Shown here: one piece after another, positions 53,311 to 64,000 of the stretch
Layout: the number at the start of each line of letters is the position of its first letter
How positions within the stretch are numbered: the stretch's first letter is position 1
Assembly: GCA_013335115.1 (NCBI GenBank)
Contig: JAAXWQ010000001.1
Span: forward strand, 351,666-415,665
Length of the DNA stretch: 64,000 nt
DNA from: Chlorobiaceae bacterium
GTDB lineage: Bacteria; Bacteroidota; Chlorobiia; Chlorobiales; Chlorobiaceae
Direction: 5' to 3'
Made by a program: the position numbers and the translations under genes
The notes under the pieces: model-generated
What the model saw: only the letters and a program-made list of their open reading frames with translations
Told to the model about the DNA's origin: nothing
Database searches by the model: none

Positions 53311-54546
53311 TCAATAACCGATAACCCGACGGTTGCGATAAAAATTAAGTACCAGAGCTACCATCATCATGTTGGCGATAAGGGATGACCCCCCGTACGA
53401 AACGAATGGAAGCGGTACACCTATAACCGGCATCAGGCCGATGGTCATGCCGATATTGATAAAGAGATGGGTCATCAGGAGCGTTGCATATCCCGCAATC
53501 ACCAGCTCAACGAACTTGTTCTTTATGGCGCCGACCATCCAGACCATCCTGAGGATAAGTATCAGGAAAAACGCCAGGAGCAATGTCGAACCGATCAGTC
53601 CGAGCTCTTCGGCAATGACACAGAATATGAAATCGGTCCATTGTGCCGGAATATAACGCAACTGCGTCTGCGTGCCATGAAGATATCCCTTGCCGAAGAA
53701 CCCGCCGGATGCGATGGCAATCTTCGCCTGGAGCGCATTGTAGCCTGCACCCCTCGGATCCGACATCGGATCGAGGAATATCTGGATGCGCTTGATCTGG
53801 TGGGGCTTCAGGATCTCCGGCGTGAATTTCCATGTCAGCAACCCCCCCGCCAGGCCGCCGCAAGTCACCAGGAACTGGTGGAGGGCAACCTTTTTGCGGA
53901 GCAGGATGAAGACCGCCAGCGACAGGACCGCAAGGGTGATCAGCATGGTCAGGTTGAAAAACCCGGAGGCCAGCAGGGCTATCGGCACGACGATCAGGAG
54001 GATCAGGTACAGGTCGAATCCGGCAAGGACGATCATGGGCGTAATGAACGAGAGGCAGGTCAGCGTCGTCCCCGTATCCGGCTCCATGAGCACCAGGGCG
54101 GCCGGCACCAGGGGAATGGCCAGCGCGATCATGACATGCAGCGGATTGCCGATATCGGTCTTGTCTTCCGAGAGGAACCTTGCCAGGGTGATGACCGTAA
54201 TCATCTTGGCAAGCTCCGAGGGCTGGAAACTGAACATGCCGAAACGGAACCATCCGGCATTGCCCGCCACCTTCTTGCCGATTACCAGGACCGCAAGCAG
54301 CAGGATGATGCCGGCACCATACATGAGGTAGGCGTTATCCCTGATAATCCGGTAATCGGCGAAGTAGACCGCCGTAACCACGAGGATCCCTACCCCGGCC
54401 CATGAAAGCTGCCTGAAAAAGAGACCCGTGTCGCCCGGTCCGCTGGTCGAGCCATGCGTCGCGCTGAATACCGCCAATAGCCCCATCACGATCGCCCCGG
54501 CCGTCGAAGCGACGATCCATGGATCGACTTTATTTATTTTTTCCAT
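53311..54546 (-). CDS. rodA: rod-shape-determining protein RodA (SEDS glycosyltransferase)
   Basis: Predicted 411-residue ten-helix membrane protein of the FtsW/RodA/SpoVE family, a peptidoglycan polymerase of the elongation machinery. Signatures: [13 protein letters not shown] [59 protein letters not shown] and the late [33 protein letters not shown]. The length suits RodA rather than FtsW, and no division-cluster genes are nearby. The 5' end is close to era, which is divergent. PBP2 or mreB genes are not in this window. Confidence 0.92.
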   Translation of the reverse strand: MEKINKVDPWIVASTAGAIVMGLLAVFSATHGSTSGPGDTGLFFRQLSWAGVGILVVTAVYFADYRIIRDNAYLMYGAGIILLLAVLVIGKKVAGNAGWFRFGMFSFQPSELAKMITVITLARFLSEDKTDIGNPLHVMIALAIPLVPAALVLMEPDTGTTLTCLSFITPMIVLAGFDLYLILLIVVPIALLASGFFNLTMLITLAVLSLAVFILLRKKVALHQFLVTCGGLAGGLLTWKFTPEILKPHQIKRIQIFLDPMSDPRGAGYNALQAKIAIASGGFFGKGYLHGTQTQLRYIPAQWTDFIFCVIAEELGLIGSTLLLAFFLILILRMVWMVGAIKNKFVELVIAGYATLLMTHLFINIGMTIGLMPVIGVPLPFVSYGGSSLIANMMMVALVLNFYRNRRVIGY

Positions 54547-54641
54547 CTGTTGGAACGGATGACCGTCATGTTATCTTTCAAGAAAGCTTACTCCCCAGGC
54601 CGCGCTCCGGACCTGCCGAACCACAGAAAAGCCACCTCCCA

Positions 54642-55559
54642 GTGCAGCCATCCTTATTCTCCTGCGGCCATGCGGCCTTCGTCGGTGCGCCAAACGCCGG
54701 AAAATCGACCCTGCTCAATCGACTGCTCGATCACAAGCTATCTATTGTAACGCCTAAACCGCAAACAACAAGGAAAAAAATCACCGGCATCTACCATGAC
54801 GACCGGAGCCAGATCGTCATCCTCGACACGCCGGGCATCATGGAACCGAGGCAGTCCCTGCACGAATCCATGCTCGAGACGACCAGGCAGGCGCTCAGGG
54901 AGGCCGACGTCATCGTAGCATTGATCCCCATGTCGAAGGGTGACGAACCGGTGGATCGGACTTTCGCCGAGGAACTCATCGGCAAATGGGTCCGCCCGGC
55001 AGGAAAGCCGTTCATCATCGCCCTGAACAAAGCCGACCTGGTTTCCGCAGAGACCGTGGCAGCCGTGCGCCGGGAGATGGCGGAAACGTATTCACCCCTG
55101 GCCGTCATGGGCCTCTCGGCGCTCCAGGGGAGCAACGTCACCGAACTGGTCGACCTGATAAGGCCCCGCCTTCCGCTCGATGAACCACTCTATCCCGAAG
55201 AGATGCTCAGCACCGAACCCGAGCGGTTCTTCGTCGCCGAGATCATCCGGGAGAAGATATTCCTCCTTTACGGCCGGGAGATCCCCTATTCGACCGAGGT
55301 GGTCGTCGATGAGTTCAGGGAGCAGCACGAGGACGATCCAAAGAAAAAGGAGCTGATCCGCTGCTCGGTCATCGTCGAACGCAACAGCCAGAAGCAGATC
55401 ATCGTCGGCGCGAAAGGGGCGGCAATCAAAAAACTGGGCCAGGCATCAAGAGCGGACATCGAGGAGCTGCTGGGCCGCCCGGTATTCCTGGAGATCTTCG
55501 TCAAGATCAGGCCCGACTGGCGGAAGAAGAAGAACCTGCTGAGAAGCTACGGGTATTGA
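54642..55559 (+). CDS. era: GTPase Era
   Basis: Predicted 305-residue GTPase that binds 16S rRNA near its 3' end and assists 30S assembly. G1 is [10 protein letters not shown]2 region [12 protein letters not shown]3 DTPGI, G4 NKAD. The C-terminal KH domain shows [38 protein letters not shown], ending [16 protein letters not shown]. The start is the GTG at 54642, giving a short 11-residue lead into the beta-1 strand; the frame remains open upstream to 54519 but overlaps rodA and is not family-like. The stop is followed within ten bases by a GGACAGCAGGGAC repeat. Confidence 0.93.
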   Translation: MQPSLFSCGHAAFVGAPNAGKSTLLNRLLDHKLSIVTPKPQTTRKKITGIYHDDRSQIVILDTPGIMEPRQSLHESMLETTRQALREADVIVALIPMSKGDEPVDRTFAEELIGKWVRPAGKPFIIALNKADLVSAETVAAVRREMAETYSPLAVMGLSALQGSNVTELVDLIRPRLPLDEPLYPEEMLSTEPERFFVAEIIREKIFLLYGREIPYSTEVVVDEFREQHEDDPKKKELIRCSVIVERNSQKQIIVGAKGAAIKKLGQASRADIEELLGRPVFLEIFVKIRPDWRKKKNLLRSYGY

Positions 55560-55569
55560 AGAAAAAAAG

Positions 55570-55661
55570 GGACAGCAGGGACTTCAGGGACGAAGAAGAA
55601 TACGATGCTACGTAGAACCGTCTTCCTCTTGTCATTGAAGTTTCTGCTGTCCCTGCTGTCC
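55570..55661. repeat. GGACAGCAGGGAC inverted repeat between era and rpsA
   Basis: Left arm 55570-55582 (GGACAGCAGGGAC, extended by TTCAGGGACG) and right arm 55649-55661 (GTCCCTGCTGTCC) are exact inverted 13-base copies, 66 bases apart. It sits between convergent genes, right after the era stop, and is followed by a conventional terminator. Confidence 0.7.
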
Positions 55662-55670
55662 TTTTCCTGA

Positions 55671-55710
55671 AACGCAAAAAACCCTTCCGGCTGGAAGGGT
55701 TTTTTGCGTT
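55671..55710. terminator. terminator between era and rpsA
   Basis: A perfect 18-base stem: AACGCAAAAAACCCTTCC (55671-55688) with its complement at 55693-55710, GGCT loop. Internal A6/T6 tracts make it a symmetrical, bidirectional terminator 22 bases beyond the rpsA stop. Confidence 0.85.
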
Positions 55711-55731
55711 GAGACTGTGCCCCGGAGGCAA

Positions 55732-57489
<1,758 letters not shown>

Positions 57490-57603
57490 TAATGTTTTCC
57501 TTCCTCTCTGGTGATGTACCGTCAGCTGCGAGAGATTTAAGCTGCCGGTTTTAGAGTTATGGTTGCATCCGGAAAAAACATGGACGGAAGGGCCCGGATG
57601 ACA

Positions 57604-58302
57604 TCACCCTTCCAATACGTTCATGGCCAGGTCGTAGACGCGCGCGACCTGTTCGTCAATCGTCAGCAGGGAGGTGTCGACCACCGCCGCTTCGGGGTGG
57701 CGCTTTAGCGGCGCATGGGTCCGCTGTTCATCGTCCCGGTCGCGCTGACGGATCTCCTCCTCGAGCTCCTCCACCGTCGGCGTCGCGGCGCTGCCGACCT
57801 TCCCTGCCAGCTCGGCATGGCGGCGCTTGGCCCGCTCGTGCGGATCAGCCACCAGGAAGATCTTGATTTCGGCATCCGGGAATACCACGGTGCCGATATC
57901 GCGCCCGTCCATGACCACGCCTCGTGCGGCGCCCATCTTCTGCTGAAGTTCGAGCAAGCGGTCCCTGACCGGTTTGAGCGAACTCACGAAGCTCACTTCG
58001 CGGCTTACCGAATTCTCCCTGATCGCTTCGGAGACATCCTCGCCGTCGAGGTACACCCGGTCACCACGGAATTCGACGACTGTGTCACCGAGCAGGCCGG
58101 CAACCAGCCCGGCATCCCGCCGGAGTTCGTCGAGCATGCCCGATCGAAGCACCTTGAGGGTGACGGCGCGGTACATGGCCCCGGTGTCGATATAGGTGTA
58201 GCCGAGCTTTCCGGCCACGATCCTTGCCGTCGTGCTCTTGCCCGAGGCAGCCGGACCGTCGATAGCTATGATAATAAGGCGCTTTCCGATTCGAGTCTCC
58301 AA
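57604..58302 (-). CDS. cmk: cytidylate kinase
   Basis: Predicted 232-residue cytoplasmic kinase phosphorylating CMP and dCMP. Motifs: P-loop [58 protein letters not shown] and [35 protein letters not shown]. The start is the TTG at 58300-58302; no ATG or GTG is available before the P-loop, and the TTG gives normal spacing. It is transcribed towards rpsA and divergent from ychF. Confidence 0.93.
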   Translation of the reverse strand: METRIGKRLIIIAIDGPAASGKSTTARIVAGKLGYTYIDTGAMYRAVTLKVLRSGMLDELRRDAGLVAGLLGDTVVEFRGDRVYLDGEDVSEAIRENSVSREVSFVSSLKPVRDRLLELQQKMGAARGVVMDGRDIGTVVFPDAEIKIFLVADPHERAKRRHAELAGKVGSAATPTVEELEEEIRQRDRDDEQRTHAPLKRHPEAAVVDTSLLTIDEQVARVYDLAMNVLEG

Positions 58303-58418
58303 TGCATTTTACTTTAGCCTGCCATTTTAAAGAATATATTTGCTTTTTCCAAACGGATTGATTACATGTTAAAACCGCTGAAGGTGCGTTTCTTTTCACT
58401 CAACCAACCCTCCCTGCC

Positions 58419-59510
58419 ATGTCACTCCGCTGCGGCATTGTCGGATTGCCGAACGTCGGCAAATCGACCCTCTTCAATGCCATCACGGCCAAGCAGGCCG
58501 AAGCCGCCAACTACCCGTTCTGCACCATCGAACCAAACGTCGGCACCGTGCTCGTCCCCGACCCGCGCCTCAACGAGCTGGCCCGTGTCGTCAAGACGCC
58601 GGTCATCGTCCCTGCCGTGCTCGAGATCGTCGATATCGCCGGCCTGGTGCGAGGAGCGAGCAAGGGCGAAGGGCTCGGCAACCAGTTCCTGTCGCACATC
58701 CGCGAGGTCGATGCGATCATCCACGTCGTGCGTTGCTTCGAGGACCCGAACATCATCCACGTCGAGGGCAGGATCGACCCGGTCGACGACATCGCCACCA
58801 TCGAGACCGAGCTGATGCTCGCCGACCTCGACAGCATGGAGAAGCGGATGGACAAGCTCCGTCGGGGCGCCCGCAAGGAGAAGGAGCAGCAGCAGCTGGT
58901 CGACCTTGGGGAAAAGATCGTGGCAGGGCTCGGCGAGGGAATCCCCGTGCGCAGGATCCTTGAAACCGGAGAGGAGCGTGAAATCGCCAGGCAGTTCTTC
59001 CTGATCACGGCAAAGCCGGTCCTTTTCGCGGCCAACGTGGCCGAGGGCGACCTGCCTGACGGCAACGCACACACCGCGAAGGTCGCCCAAATCGCCGCCG
59101 AAGGCGGTTCGAAGATGCTCGTCATCAGCGCAAAGGCCGAAGCCGATATCGCCGAACTCCCGGAGGAGGAGCGCCCGGACTTCCTCGAGAGCCTCGGCCT
59201 GAAGATGTCTGGCCTCGACCGCCTGATCATGACCGCCTACGACCTGCTCGGCCTGCACAACTACTTCACGGCAGGCGTGAAAGAGGTCCACGCCTGGACG
59301 ATCCGCAAAGGCGCCGCCGCCCCGGAAGCCGCCGCGGCCATCCACTCCGACTTCGAAAAGGGGTTCATCAGGGCGGAGGTCATGGCCTACGACGACCTGG
59401 TCACCCTCGGCTCGGAGCAGAAGGTCAAGGAGGCAGGGAAGATGCGCTCCGAAGGAAAGGAGTACATCGTCAAGGATGGTGACGTGATCACCTTCAGGTT
59501 TAATGTTTAA
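58419..59510 (+). CDS. ychF: redox-responsive ATPase YchF
   Basis: Predicted 363-residue Obg-family P-loop protein that prefers ATP. G1 is [13 protein letters not shown], with the [13 protein letters not shown] switch, [20 protein letters not shown] (G3), and the atypical G4 NVAEGD in FAANVAEGD, which explains the ATP preference known for the family. The C-terminal TGS domain contains [33 protein letters not shown] and ends [11 protein letters not shown]. YchF associates with ribosomes and stress responses. A single arm of the GGAC repeat follows its stop. Confidence 0.96.
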   Translation: MSLRCGIVGLPNVGKSTLFNAITAKQAEAANYPFCTIEPNVGTVLVPDPRLNELARVVKTPVIVPAVLEIVDIAGLVRGASKGEGLGNQFLSHIREVDAIIHVVRCFEDPNIIHVEGRIDPVDDIATIETELMLADLDSMEKRMDKLRRGARKEKEQQQLVDLGEKIVAGLGEGIPVRRILETGEEREIARQFFLITAKPVLFAANVAEGDLPDGNAHTAKVAQIAAEGGSKMLVISAKAEADIAELPEEERPDFLESLGLKMSGLDRLIMTAYDLLGLHNYFTAGVKEVHAWTIRKGAAAPEAAAAIHSDFEKGFIRAEVMAYDDLVTLGSEQKVKEAGKMRSEGKEYIVKDGDVITFRFNV

Positions 59511-59512
59511 GA

Positions 59513-59537
59513 AAAGGACTTAAAGGACAACAGGGAC
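59513..59537. repeat. single-arm GGAC repeat after ychF
   Basis: AAAGGACTTAAAGGACAACA and GGGAC immediately after the ychF stop, followed by a degenerate run of AAGGATAAAGAGGATAAAGA units up to about 59565. No inverted partner is present, and the flanking genes are in the same direction. Confidence 0.55.
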
Positions 59538-59591
59538 AAAAAGGATAAAGAGGATAAAGAGAAAAAACTTTCTCAGTAATCACGAGCACCT

Positions 59592-60410
59592 ATGCCGCAC
59601 GCAAGAATCTCCCCTGAAAGCCCGATCGGGATCTTCGACTCGGGCATCGGCGGCCTGACCGTGGTCAAGGCCGTGCAGGCCGCCCTTCCGGCCGAGCGCA
59701 TCATCTATTTCGGGGACACGGCCCGGGTACCCTACGGACCGAAGTCCCAGGTCACCATCAGGAGGTATGCCCGCGAGGACACCGAAATCCTGATGAAGCA
59801 CCAGCCGAAGATGATCATTGTCGCTTGCAACACCGTGTCGGCCCTCGCGCTCGACGTGGTCGAAGAGGCCGCCGGGGAGATTCCGGTCATCGGCGTGCTG
59901 AAGGCCGGGGCCGAGCTTGCCTCCCGCAGGTCAGGGAGCGGCAGGATCGGGGTCATCGGCACGCAGGCGACGATCGGTTCGAACGCTTACGCCTGCGCCA
60001 TCCAGGAGGAGGACCCGGCGATTGAGGTCATCTCGAAGGCCTGCCCGCTCTTCGTCCCGCTCGCCGAGGAGGGATTCATCGACCACGCCGCCACCAGGCT
60101 GGTCGCCGAAGAGTACCTGGCCCCCCTCGTGGCCAGCCGGATCGACACCCTCGTGCTCGGCTGCACCCACTACCCCATCCTGAAAAGCATGATCGCGAGC
60201 ATAGCCGGCCCCGGGATCGACATCATCGACTCGGCCGAGGCCGTTGCCGACAAGACCAGGGCGCTGCTCGCGGCGCAGGGCATGCTGAACCCCGGCACCG
60301 GGGCCGCCATGCCACACCTGCTGGTCAGCGACCTGCCCCAGAAGTTCCGCGAACTCTACCGCCTCTTCATGGGCACGGAGCTGCCGGATGTGGAGCTGGT
60401 GGGGGTGTAA
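59592..60410 (+). CDS. murI: glutamate racemase
   Basis: Predicted 272-residue cytoplasmic enzyme making D-glutamate for peptidoglycan. Two-cysteine active site: the first in [13 protein letters not shown] and the second in [14 protein letters not shown]. The N-terminal [17 protein letters not shown] and the [13 protein letters not shown] loop are standard. It lies between ychF and ispH, with an unusual repeat-filled gap after it. Confidence 0.95.
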   Translation: MPHARISPESPIGIFDSGIGGLTVVKAVQAALPAERIIYFGDTARVPYGPKSQVTIRRYAREDTEILMKHQPKMIIVACNTVSALALDVVEEAAGEIPVIGVLKAGAELASRRSGSGRIGVIGTQATIGSNAYACAIQEEDPAIEVISKACPLFVPLAEEGFIDHAATRLVAEEYLAPLVASRIDTLVLGCTHYPILKSMIASIAGPGIDIIDSAEAVADKTRALLAAQGMLNPGTGAAMPHLLVSDLPQKFRELYRLFMGTELPDVELVGV

Positions 60411-60582
60411 GAGAATGATGAGTTATGAATGATGAGTGATGTGTGGTGAGTAATGAGTGATGAGTGATGAGTGATGAATTAAGAATGATGTGCGGTGAGT
60501 GAGCCGTGAGTGGTGAGTGAGTTCGGGGGGGCATTTTCTTCCTCATTCATAACTCATCATTCATAATTCATCATTCTCTTCT
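60411..60582. repeat. AGTGATG tandem repeats within an inverted repeat between murI and ispH
   Basis: From 60411 the plus strand is built of 7-10 base words: GATGAGTTATGAATGATGAG, AGTGATGAGTGATGAGTGATG, GTGGTGAGTGAG. After a GTTCGGGGGGGC core (about 60521-60533) come complementary words (CATTCATAACTCATCATTC, ATAATTCATCATTCTCTT). The outer arms, about 60412-60433 and 60547-60581, are nearly perfect inverted copies. There are no stop-free coding frames of note. It looks like expanded simple repeats rather than a gene. Confidence 0.7.
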
Positions 60583-60646
60583 TATCTTTCCTGCCGCAAA
60601 ACGACAACCGCCGGGGTCCATCCCCGGTCAGTACCGCGAGGCAACC

Positions 60647-61624
60647 GTGAAAGTAAACCTTGACAGGACATCGTCCGGATTCTGCATCGGTGTGCAGGGC
60701 ACGATCCATGTAGCCGAACAGAAGCTCCGTGAATCCGGCAGCCTCTACTCGCTCGGGGACATCGTACACAACGAAGTCGAGGTCCGCAGGCTCGAGGCGC
60801 TCGGCCTCTTCACCATCGACGAAAAAACCTTTTCCGGCCTTCACCATACGAACGTGCTCGTCCGGGCCCACGGGGAACCCCCGTCGACGTTCGAAACGGC
60901 CCGGAACAACAACCTCCGGATCACCGACACCACCTGCCCGGTCGTTTCCAGGCTGCAGCGCACGGCGCGCCTGCTTCACGAGTCGGGCTACCAGGTCGTG
61001 ATCTACGGCAAGGACACCCATCCCGAGGTGATCGGCATCAACGGGCAGTGCGACGACAACGGCGTCATCATCAAGCATGCCGACCTTACGGATGCCGCGG
61101 AGAGGGACGCGCTCGACCTTGACCGGAAGACCGCGCTGATCTCCCAGACCACCATGGACGTGCCCGGATTCTACGAGCTGAAAGCCAATATCGAACAGCT
61201 CTTCGCCTCGCACGCCGGAACGGAACCGAAACCCTGGATGGCCATCCGTGATATCGATATCACGGCCGACATGACCGGCGTGAAACCCATGCCGCGACTG
61301 GTCTTCAAGGATACCATCTGCCGCCAGGTTTCGAACCGGAACGACAAGCTGCGCGATTTCGCCCTGTCGAACGACTGCATCGTGTTCGTGGCCGGCAAGA
61401 AAAGCTCGAACGGCCAGGTGCTCTACGGCATTTGCCGGGAGGCGAATCCCAATAGCTTCTTCATCGAGGATATCGGGGAGATCGACCCGGCATGGTTCAC
61501 CCTTGGCAATGGCCGCCAGGCCGACAGCGTCGGCATCTGCGGAGCGACCTCGACCCCCATGTGGCTGCTCGAAAAAGTGGCGAAGCATATCGAGGAAAAG
61601 TTCGGAAACACCCCCGGGGCATGA
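60647..61624 (+). CDS. ispH: 4-hydroxy-3-methylbut-2-enyl diphosphate reductase
   Basis: Predicted 325-residue [4Fe-4S] enzyme, last step of the MEP pathway, releasing IPP and DMAPP. The three cluster cysteines are in [16 protein letters not shown] (N-terminus), [13 protein letters not shown] and [28 protein letters not shown] and the [13 protein letters not shown] region are conserved. The first signature is FCIGV with Gln-Gly-Thr instead of the common Arg-Arg-Ala. The start is a GTG at 60647. With dxs at 3083 it frames the pathway feeding the carotenoid genes. Confidence 0.94.
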   Translation: MKVNLDRTSSGFCIGVQGTIHVAEQKLRESGSLYSLGDIVHNEVEVRRLEALGLFTIDEKTFSGLHHTNVLVRAHGEPPSTFETARNNNLRITDTTCPVVSRLQRTARLLHESGYQVVIYGKDTHPEVIGINGQCDDNGVIIKHADLTDAAERDALDLDRKTALISQTTMDVPGFYELKANIEQLFASHAGTEPKPWMAIRDIDITADMTGVKPMPRLVFKDTICRQVSNRNDKLRDFALSNDCIVFVAGKKSSNGQVLYGICREANPNSFFIEDIGEIDPAWFTLGNGRQADSVGICGATSTPMWLLEKVAKHIEEKFGNTPGA

Positions 61625-61637
61625 AAAGATATTGAGC

Positions 61638-63593
61638 ATGAACACCGTTACCATCACCATCGACGGCCGGAGCATATCGGTCGACCCTGAACTTTCGATC
61701 CTGGAGGCGGCCCGCAGCAACGGCATCGACATCCCGACACTCTGCTTCCACGAGGCACTGGCGGAGAGAGGCGCATGCTGGCTCTGCATTGTCGAGCTCA
61801 AGGGGCCGGCCCGATTCATCCCCGCCTGCAACACGAAGGTCGCCGAAGGGATGGTGGTGGAAACCGACAACGCGACCCTGCAGGGCATGCGTCGCCAGAG
61901 CCTTGAGCGCATTGTCGCGCAGCACTGCGGCGACTGCCTCGGACCGTGCGAAGTCTCCTGCCCGGCCGGATGCAACATCCCTGGCTTTGTCTCGGCGATC
62001 GCCTCCGGCCGCGACCGGGACGCCATGTCGATCATCATGCAGGCCATTCCCCTGCCGGGCATCCTCGGCCGCGTCTGCCCCGCGCCGTGCGAAGATGCCT
62101 GCCGCCGGCACGGCGTCGACGAACCGGTATCGATCTGCGCCCTGAAACGATATGCCGCCGACAGCGACGCATCCTCGCAGGAGCCATTCATGCCGGCACG
62201 GGCCGAAAGCACCGGCAAGAAGATCGCTATCGTGGGTGCGGGGCCGGCAGGCCTGACCGCAGCCTACTACCTGCTGGCGGCAGGCCACGGCGTAACGATC
62301 ATCGACGCAGGTCGGCAGCCGGGTGGCATGATGCGTTACGGCATTCCCCGCTTCAGGCTCCCGGAATCGGTCATCGAGGCAGATATCAGGCCGATCCGCG
62401 CCATGGGCGCCGAGTTCAGGATGTCAACCCGTTTCGGCCCCGACACCGGCTGGGATTCACTCTCCCGTGACCATGACGCCCTCCTGCTCGCCATCGGGGC
62501 AAGCTCGGCGGCGAGGATGGGCATTCCGGGCGAGGATCACCCGCTGGTAGTGAGCGGCATCGACTTCCTGAGGGCGGCGTCGAATGCAGGGTCCGGCAAT
62601 ACCGGCAGCACGGTGATCGTGGTCGGCGGTGGCAATACGGCCGTCGATGCAGCCCGCACCGCATTGAGGCTCGGGGCGGACGAAGTCACCATCATGTACC
62701 GCAGGGGACGCGAAGAGATGCCGGCGAACCCGCAGGAGATCGCCGAAGCAGAAGCCGAGGGCGTGCAACTCCGCTTGCTCTGTGCCCCGACCCAGATCTG
62801 CGAAGCACCTGGTGGCGTGCTTGTCAGGGCCGTCGCGATGGCGCTTGGCAAACCCGGCCCCGACGGCAGGAGGAGTCCGGTGCCCGTCGAAGGATCAGGG
62901 TTCGGGCTGCATGCCGACCTGGTGATCGCCGCCACCGGGCAGGCGGTCGACGCCCCGGACGAAGCCCTGCCCGACCTCGGCATCGGTCGCAACGGCACGA
63001 TCGGCACCATCGCCGGCTCGATGCGGACGGAGTTGCCAGGCGTCTTCGCCTGCGGCGACTGCGTCTCCGGACCGGACCTTGCCATCACCGCCGTGGCTCA
63101 TGGCCGCCGTGCAGCCTTCGAGATCGACCGGTTCCTCCATGGGCTTCCCGCCCAAAACCCCCAGGCCACCTTCAACTCGACCTATGGCGAACGGGACCTC
63201 GCCCCGGCCCCATTCTACGAGCGCTCGATGTTGGCAGGCCGGGTGCCTGTGCCAGAAATTGACGCCGCCGTGGCAAGCCGCAGCTTCGACGAAGCCGTGA
63301 CCGGGTATGGAACCAGTGATGCCGTACAGGAGGCTCTCCGCTGCATGCAGTGCAGGTGCCGCGCCGTGGATGACTGCCGCCTCAGGGAGCTGGCCGGCCG
63401 ATTCGGGATCACGGCATCCCGGGAAGCTCCGATCACCGAAGAGTTCGCCATCGAAGGGACGAAGGAGGTCCGGTTCGAAAGGGAGAAGTGCGTGGATTGC
63501 GGAATCTGCGTCCGGACCCTGGAAGCCGCCGGAGGAAACCCGGGCTTCCCCGCCCTCGCCGAAAGCTGCCCCACCGGGGCGATCAGCGCTTGA
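61638..63593 (+). CDS. iron-sulfur flavoprotein fusion: [2Fe-2S] ferredoxin domain + GltD-like FAD/NAD(P) oxidoreductase + C-terminal ferredoxin-like cluster
   Basis: Predicted 651-residue cytoplasmic protein. Residues ~1-75: a plant-type [2Fe-2S] fold with cysteines in IPTLCFHEALAERGACWLCIVEL and IPACNTKV. Residues ~95-180: a NuoG/GltD-like cysteine region (AQHCGDCLGPCEVSCPAGCNIPGF, GRVCPAPCEDACRR). Residues ~195-520: FAD site VGAGPAGLTAAYYLLAAG and NAD(P) site VVGGGNTAVDAARTALRLG, as in the small subunit of glutamate synthase. C-terminal: CMQCRC and a [4Fe-4S] motif CVDCGICV...SCPTGAI. It is probably an NAD(P)H-linked electron-transfer unit (ferredoxin, hydrogenase or NuoG-like partner). 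No partner gene is adjacent; ispH, 14 bases upstream, needs reduced ferredoxin or flavodoxin-type electrons. Confidence 0.82.
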   Translation: MNTVTITIDGRSISVDPELSILEAARSNGIDIPTLCFHEALAERGACWLCIVELKGPARFIPACNTKVAEGMVVETDNATLQGMRRQSLERIVAQHCGDCLGPCEVSCPAGCNIPGFVSAIASGRDRDAMSIIMQAIPLPGILGRVCPAPCEDACRRHGVDEPVSICALKRYAADSDASSQEPFMPARAESTGKKIAIVGAGPAGLTAAYYLLAAGHGVTIIDAGRQPGGMMRYGIPRFRLPESVIEADIRPIRAMGAEFRMSTRFGPDTGWDSLSRDHDALLLAIGASSAARMGIPGEDHPLVVSGIDFLRAASNAGSGNTGSTVIVVGGGNTAVDAARTALRLGADEVTIMYRRGREEMPANPQEIAEAEAEGVQLRLLCAPTQICEAPGGVLVRAVAMALGKPGPDGRRSPVPVEGSGFGLHADLVIAATGQAVDAPDEALPDLGIGRNGTIGTIAGSMRTELPGVFACGDCVSGPDLAITAVAHGRRAAFEIDRFLHGLPAQNPQATFNSTYGERDLAPAPFYERSMLAGRVPVPEIDAAVASRSFDEAVTGYGTSDAVQEALRCMQCRCRAVDDCRLRELAGRFGITASREAPITEEFAIEGTKEVRFEREKCVDCGICVRTLEAAGGNPGFPALAESCPTGAISA

Positions 63594-63993
63594 AAGAAGA
63601 GTCCCTGCTGCCCATCTTCCTCACCCCGTCGATGAACTGCACCGCACCTTTGCCCTTCTCGACGGCCTCTTTGGCCGTTTTCTGCACCTTATCGGCTTTT
63701 TCGGCGGGATTCTCACCATGCCAGAAGAGCCAGGCGACATAGAGCACGGCAATCGCGATCAGCACGATGGCCGCCCGCACGATCTTTTTCGCAAAGGAGA
63801 GCACGATGAAGAACGAGACGATCACCGCAATGGTGAGCAGGAGCGGATTGCCGACAAGCGTATCGATAAGCTGTTTCCTGACTTCGCCACTTTTGGGAAA
63901 GTGACCAGTAGGGAAAAAATAAGTTATTGTATTTATGTTAGTTAATATTTTCTGATTCCCGAGTTTTCGCACTAATGGGTATTTTGCACCCAT
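63583..63993 (-). CDS. unknown small membrane protein near the window edge, start uncertain
   Basis: The 136-residue frame ends with a conserved-looking part: two hydrophobic segments (LLLTIAVIVSFFIVLSFA and AAIVLIAIAVLYVAWLFW) followed by a charged helix (ENPAEKADKVQKTAKEAVEKGKGAVQ). The first ~40 residues are coded by AT-rich DNA (63900-63950: ATTAACTAACATAAATACA-type) that looks more like a promoter than coding sequence, yet I see no start codon between there and the hydrophobic part. The ATG at 63993 is therefore listed with low confidence. The 3' end overlaps the flavoprotein gene by 11 bases, convergently. Family unknown. Confidence 0.5.
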   Translation of the reverse strand: MGAKYPLVRKLGNQKILTNINTITYFFPTGHFPKSGEVRKQLIDTLVGNPLLLTIAVIVSFFIVLSFAKKIVRAAIVLIAIAVLYVAWLFWHGENPAEKADKVQKTAKEAVEKGKGAVQFIDGVRKMGSRDSSFKR

Positions 63994-64000
63994 GCGTGGA

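Noticed and set aside
60411..60582. Reading the murI-ispH repeats as a CRISPR array
   Set aside because: Units are 7-10 bases without unique spacers of constant length, and no cas genes are nearby.

Overview
The window reads as ordinary chromosome of a green sulfur bacterium (Chlorobiaceae; Chlorobaculum, Chlorobium or a close relative). The main evidence is a carotenoid 1,2-hydratase gene (crtC) beside a Rieske/cytochrome b pair that has no cytochrome c1 or f gene. A Rieske-containing, CrtU-like aromatic carotenoid synthase and a possible chlorosome-type small protein support this. The DNA is GC-rich, especially at third codon positions, so several genes carry long open antisense frames that I treat as artefacts. 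I see no insertion sequence, prophage, CRISPR array, toxin-antitoxin or defence locus.

Layout. 1-6 kb: 5' end of a UvrD-type helicase, pterin carbinolamine dehydratase, a small GH13 protein, yjbQ, dxs, and the phospholipid genes pgpA and pgsA. 6-16 kb: mutS2; a pdxJ-rdgB-uppP cluster; a PHP phosphoesterase; an MCE/Mla-type lipid ABC transporter (permease, ATPase, MCE protein) overlapped by a class C serine hydrolase gene. 16-24 kb: crtU, queG, purH, a tight purN-queE-glycosyltransferase run, nfo and ftsX. 24-31 kb: tRNA-Ala(GGC), a membrane protein, purF, a DksA-like protein and ileS. 31-37 kb: a small chlorosome-like protein, then manC, rfbB, rfbD, rfbC and rfbA, all leftward (dTDP-rhamnose and GDP-mannose supply). 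37-46 kb: a very large GH13-like protein, petB, petC, crtC, tRNA-Phe(GAA) and gltX. 46-54 kb: ftsH, a half-size TauE protein, an HU/IHF protein, a small unknown protein, an NhaD-like antiporter, apt, mtaB, a coiled-coil/winged-helix unknown and rodA. 54-64 kb: era, rpsA and cmk, ychF, murI, ispH, an iron-sulfur flavoprotein fusion and a small membrane protein.

How the genes work together. dxs and ispH are the first and last steps of the MEP isoprenoid pathway, which feeds carotenoids (crtU, crtC), quinones and undecaprenyl phosphate (uppP). The rfb genes, manC, the glycosyltransferase, murI and rodA serve envelope building. purF, purN, purH and apt serve purine synthesis and salvage; queE and queG serve queuosine.

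The least explained material is: (i) the roughly 1,170-residue GH13-like protein, whose region IV has Pro where amylases have His; (ii) a family of GGACAGCAGGGAC repeats that sits on or just after stop codons at five loci and supplies the C-terminal codons of queG; (iii) a second family of short TGA/ATTATCC-type repeats; (iv) a GC-rich, structured island between gltX and ftsH; (v) a few small unknown proteins. I did not find a convincing new multi-gene system.
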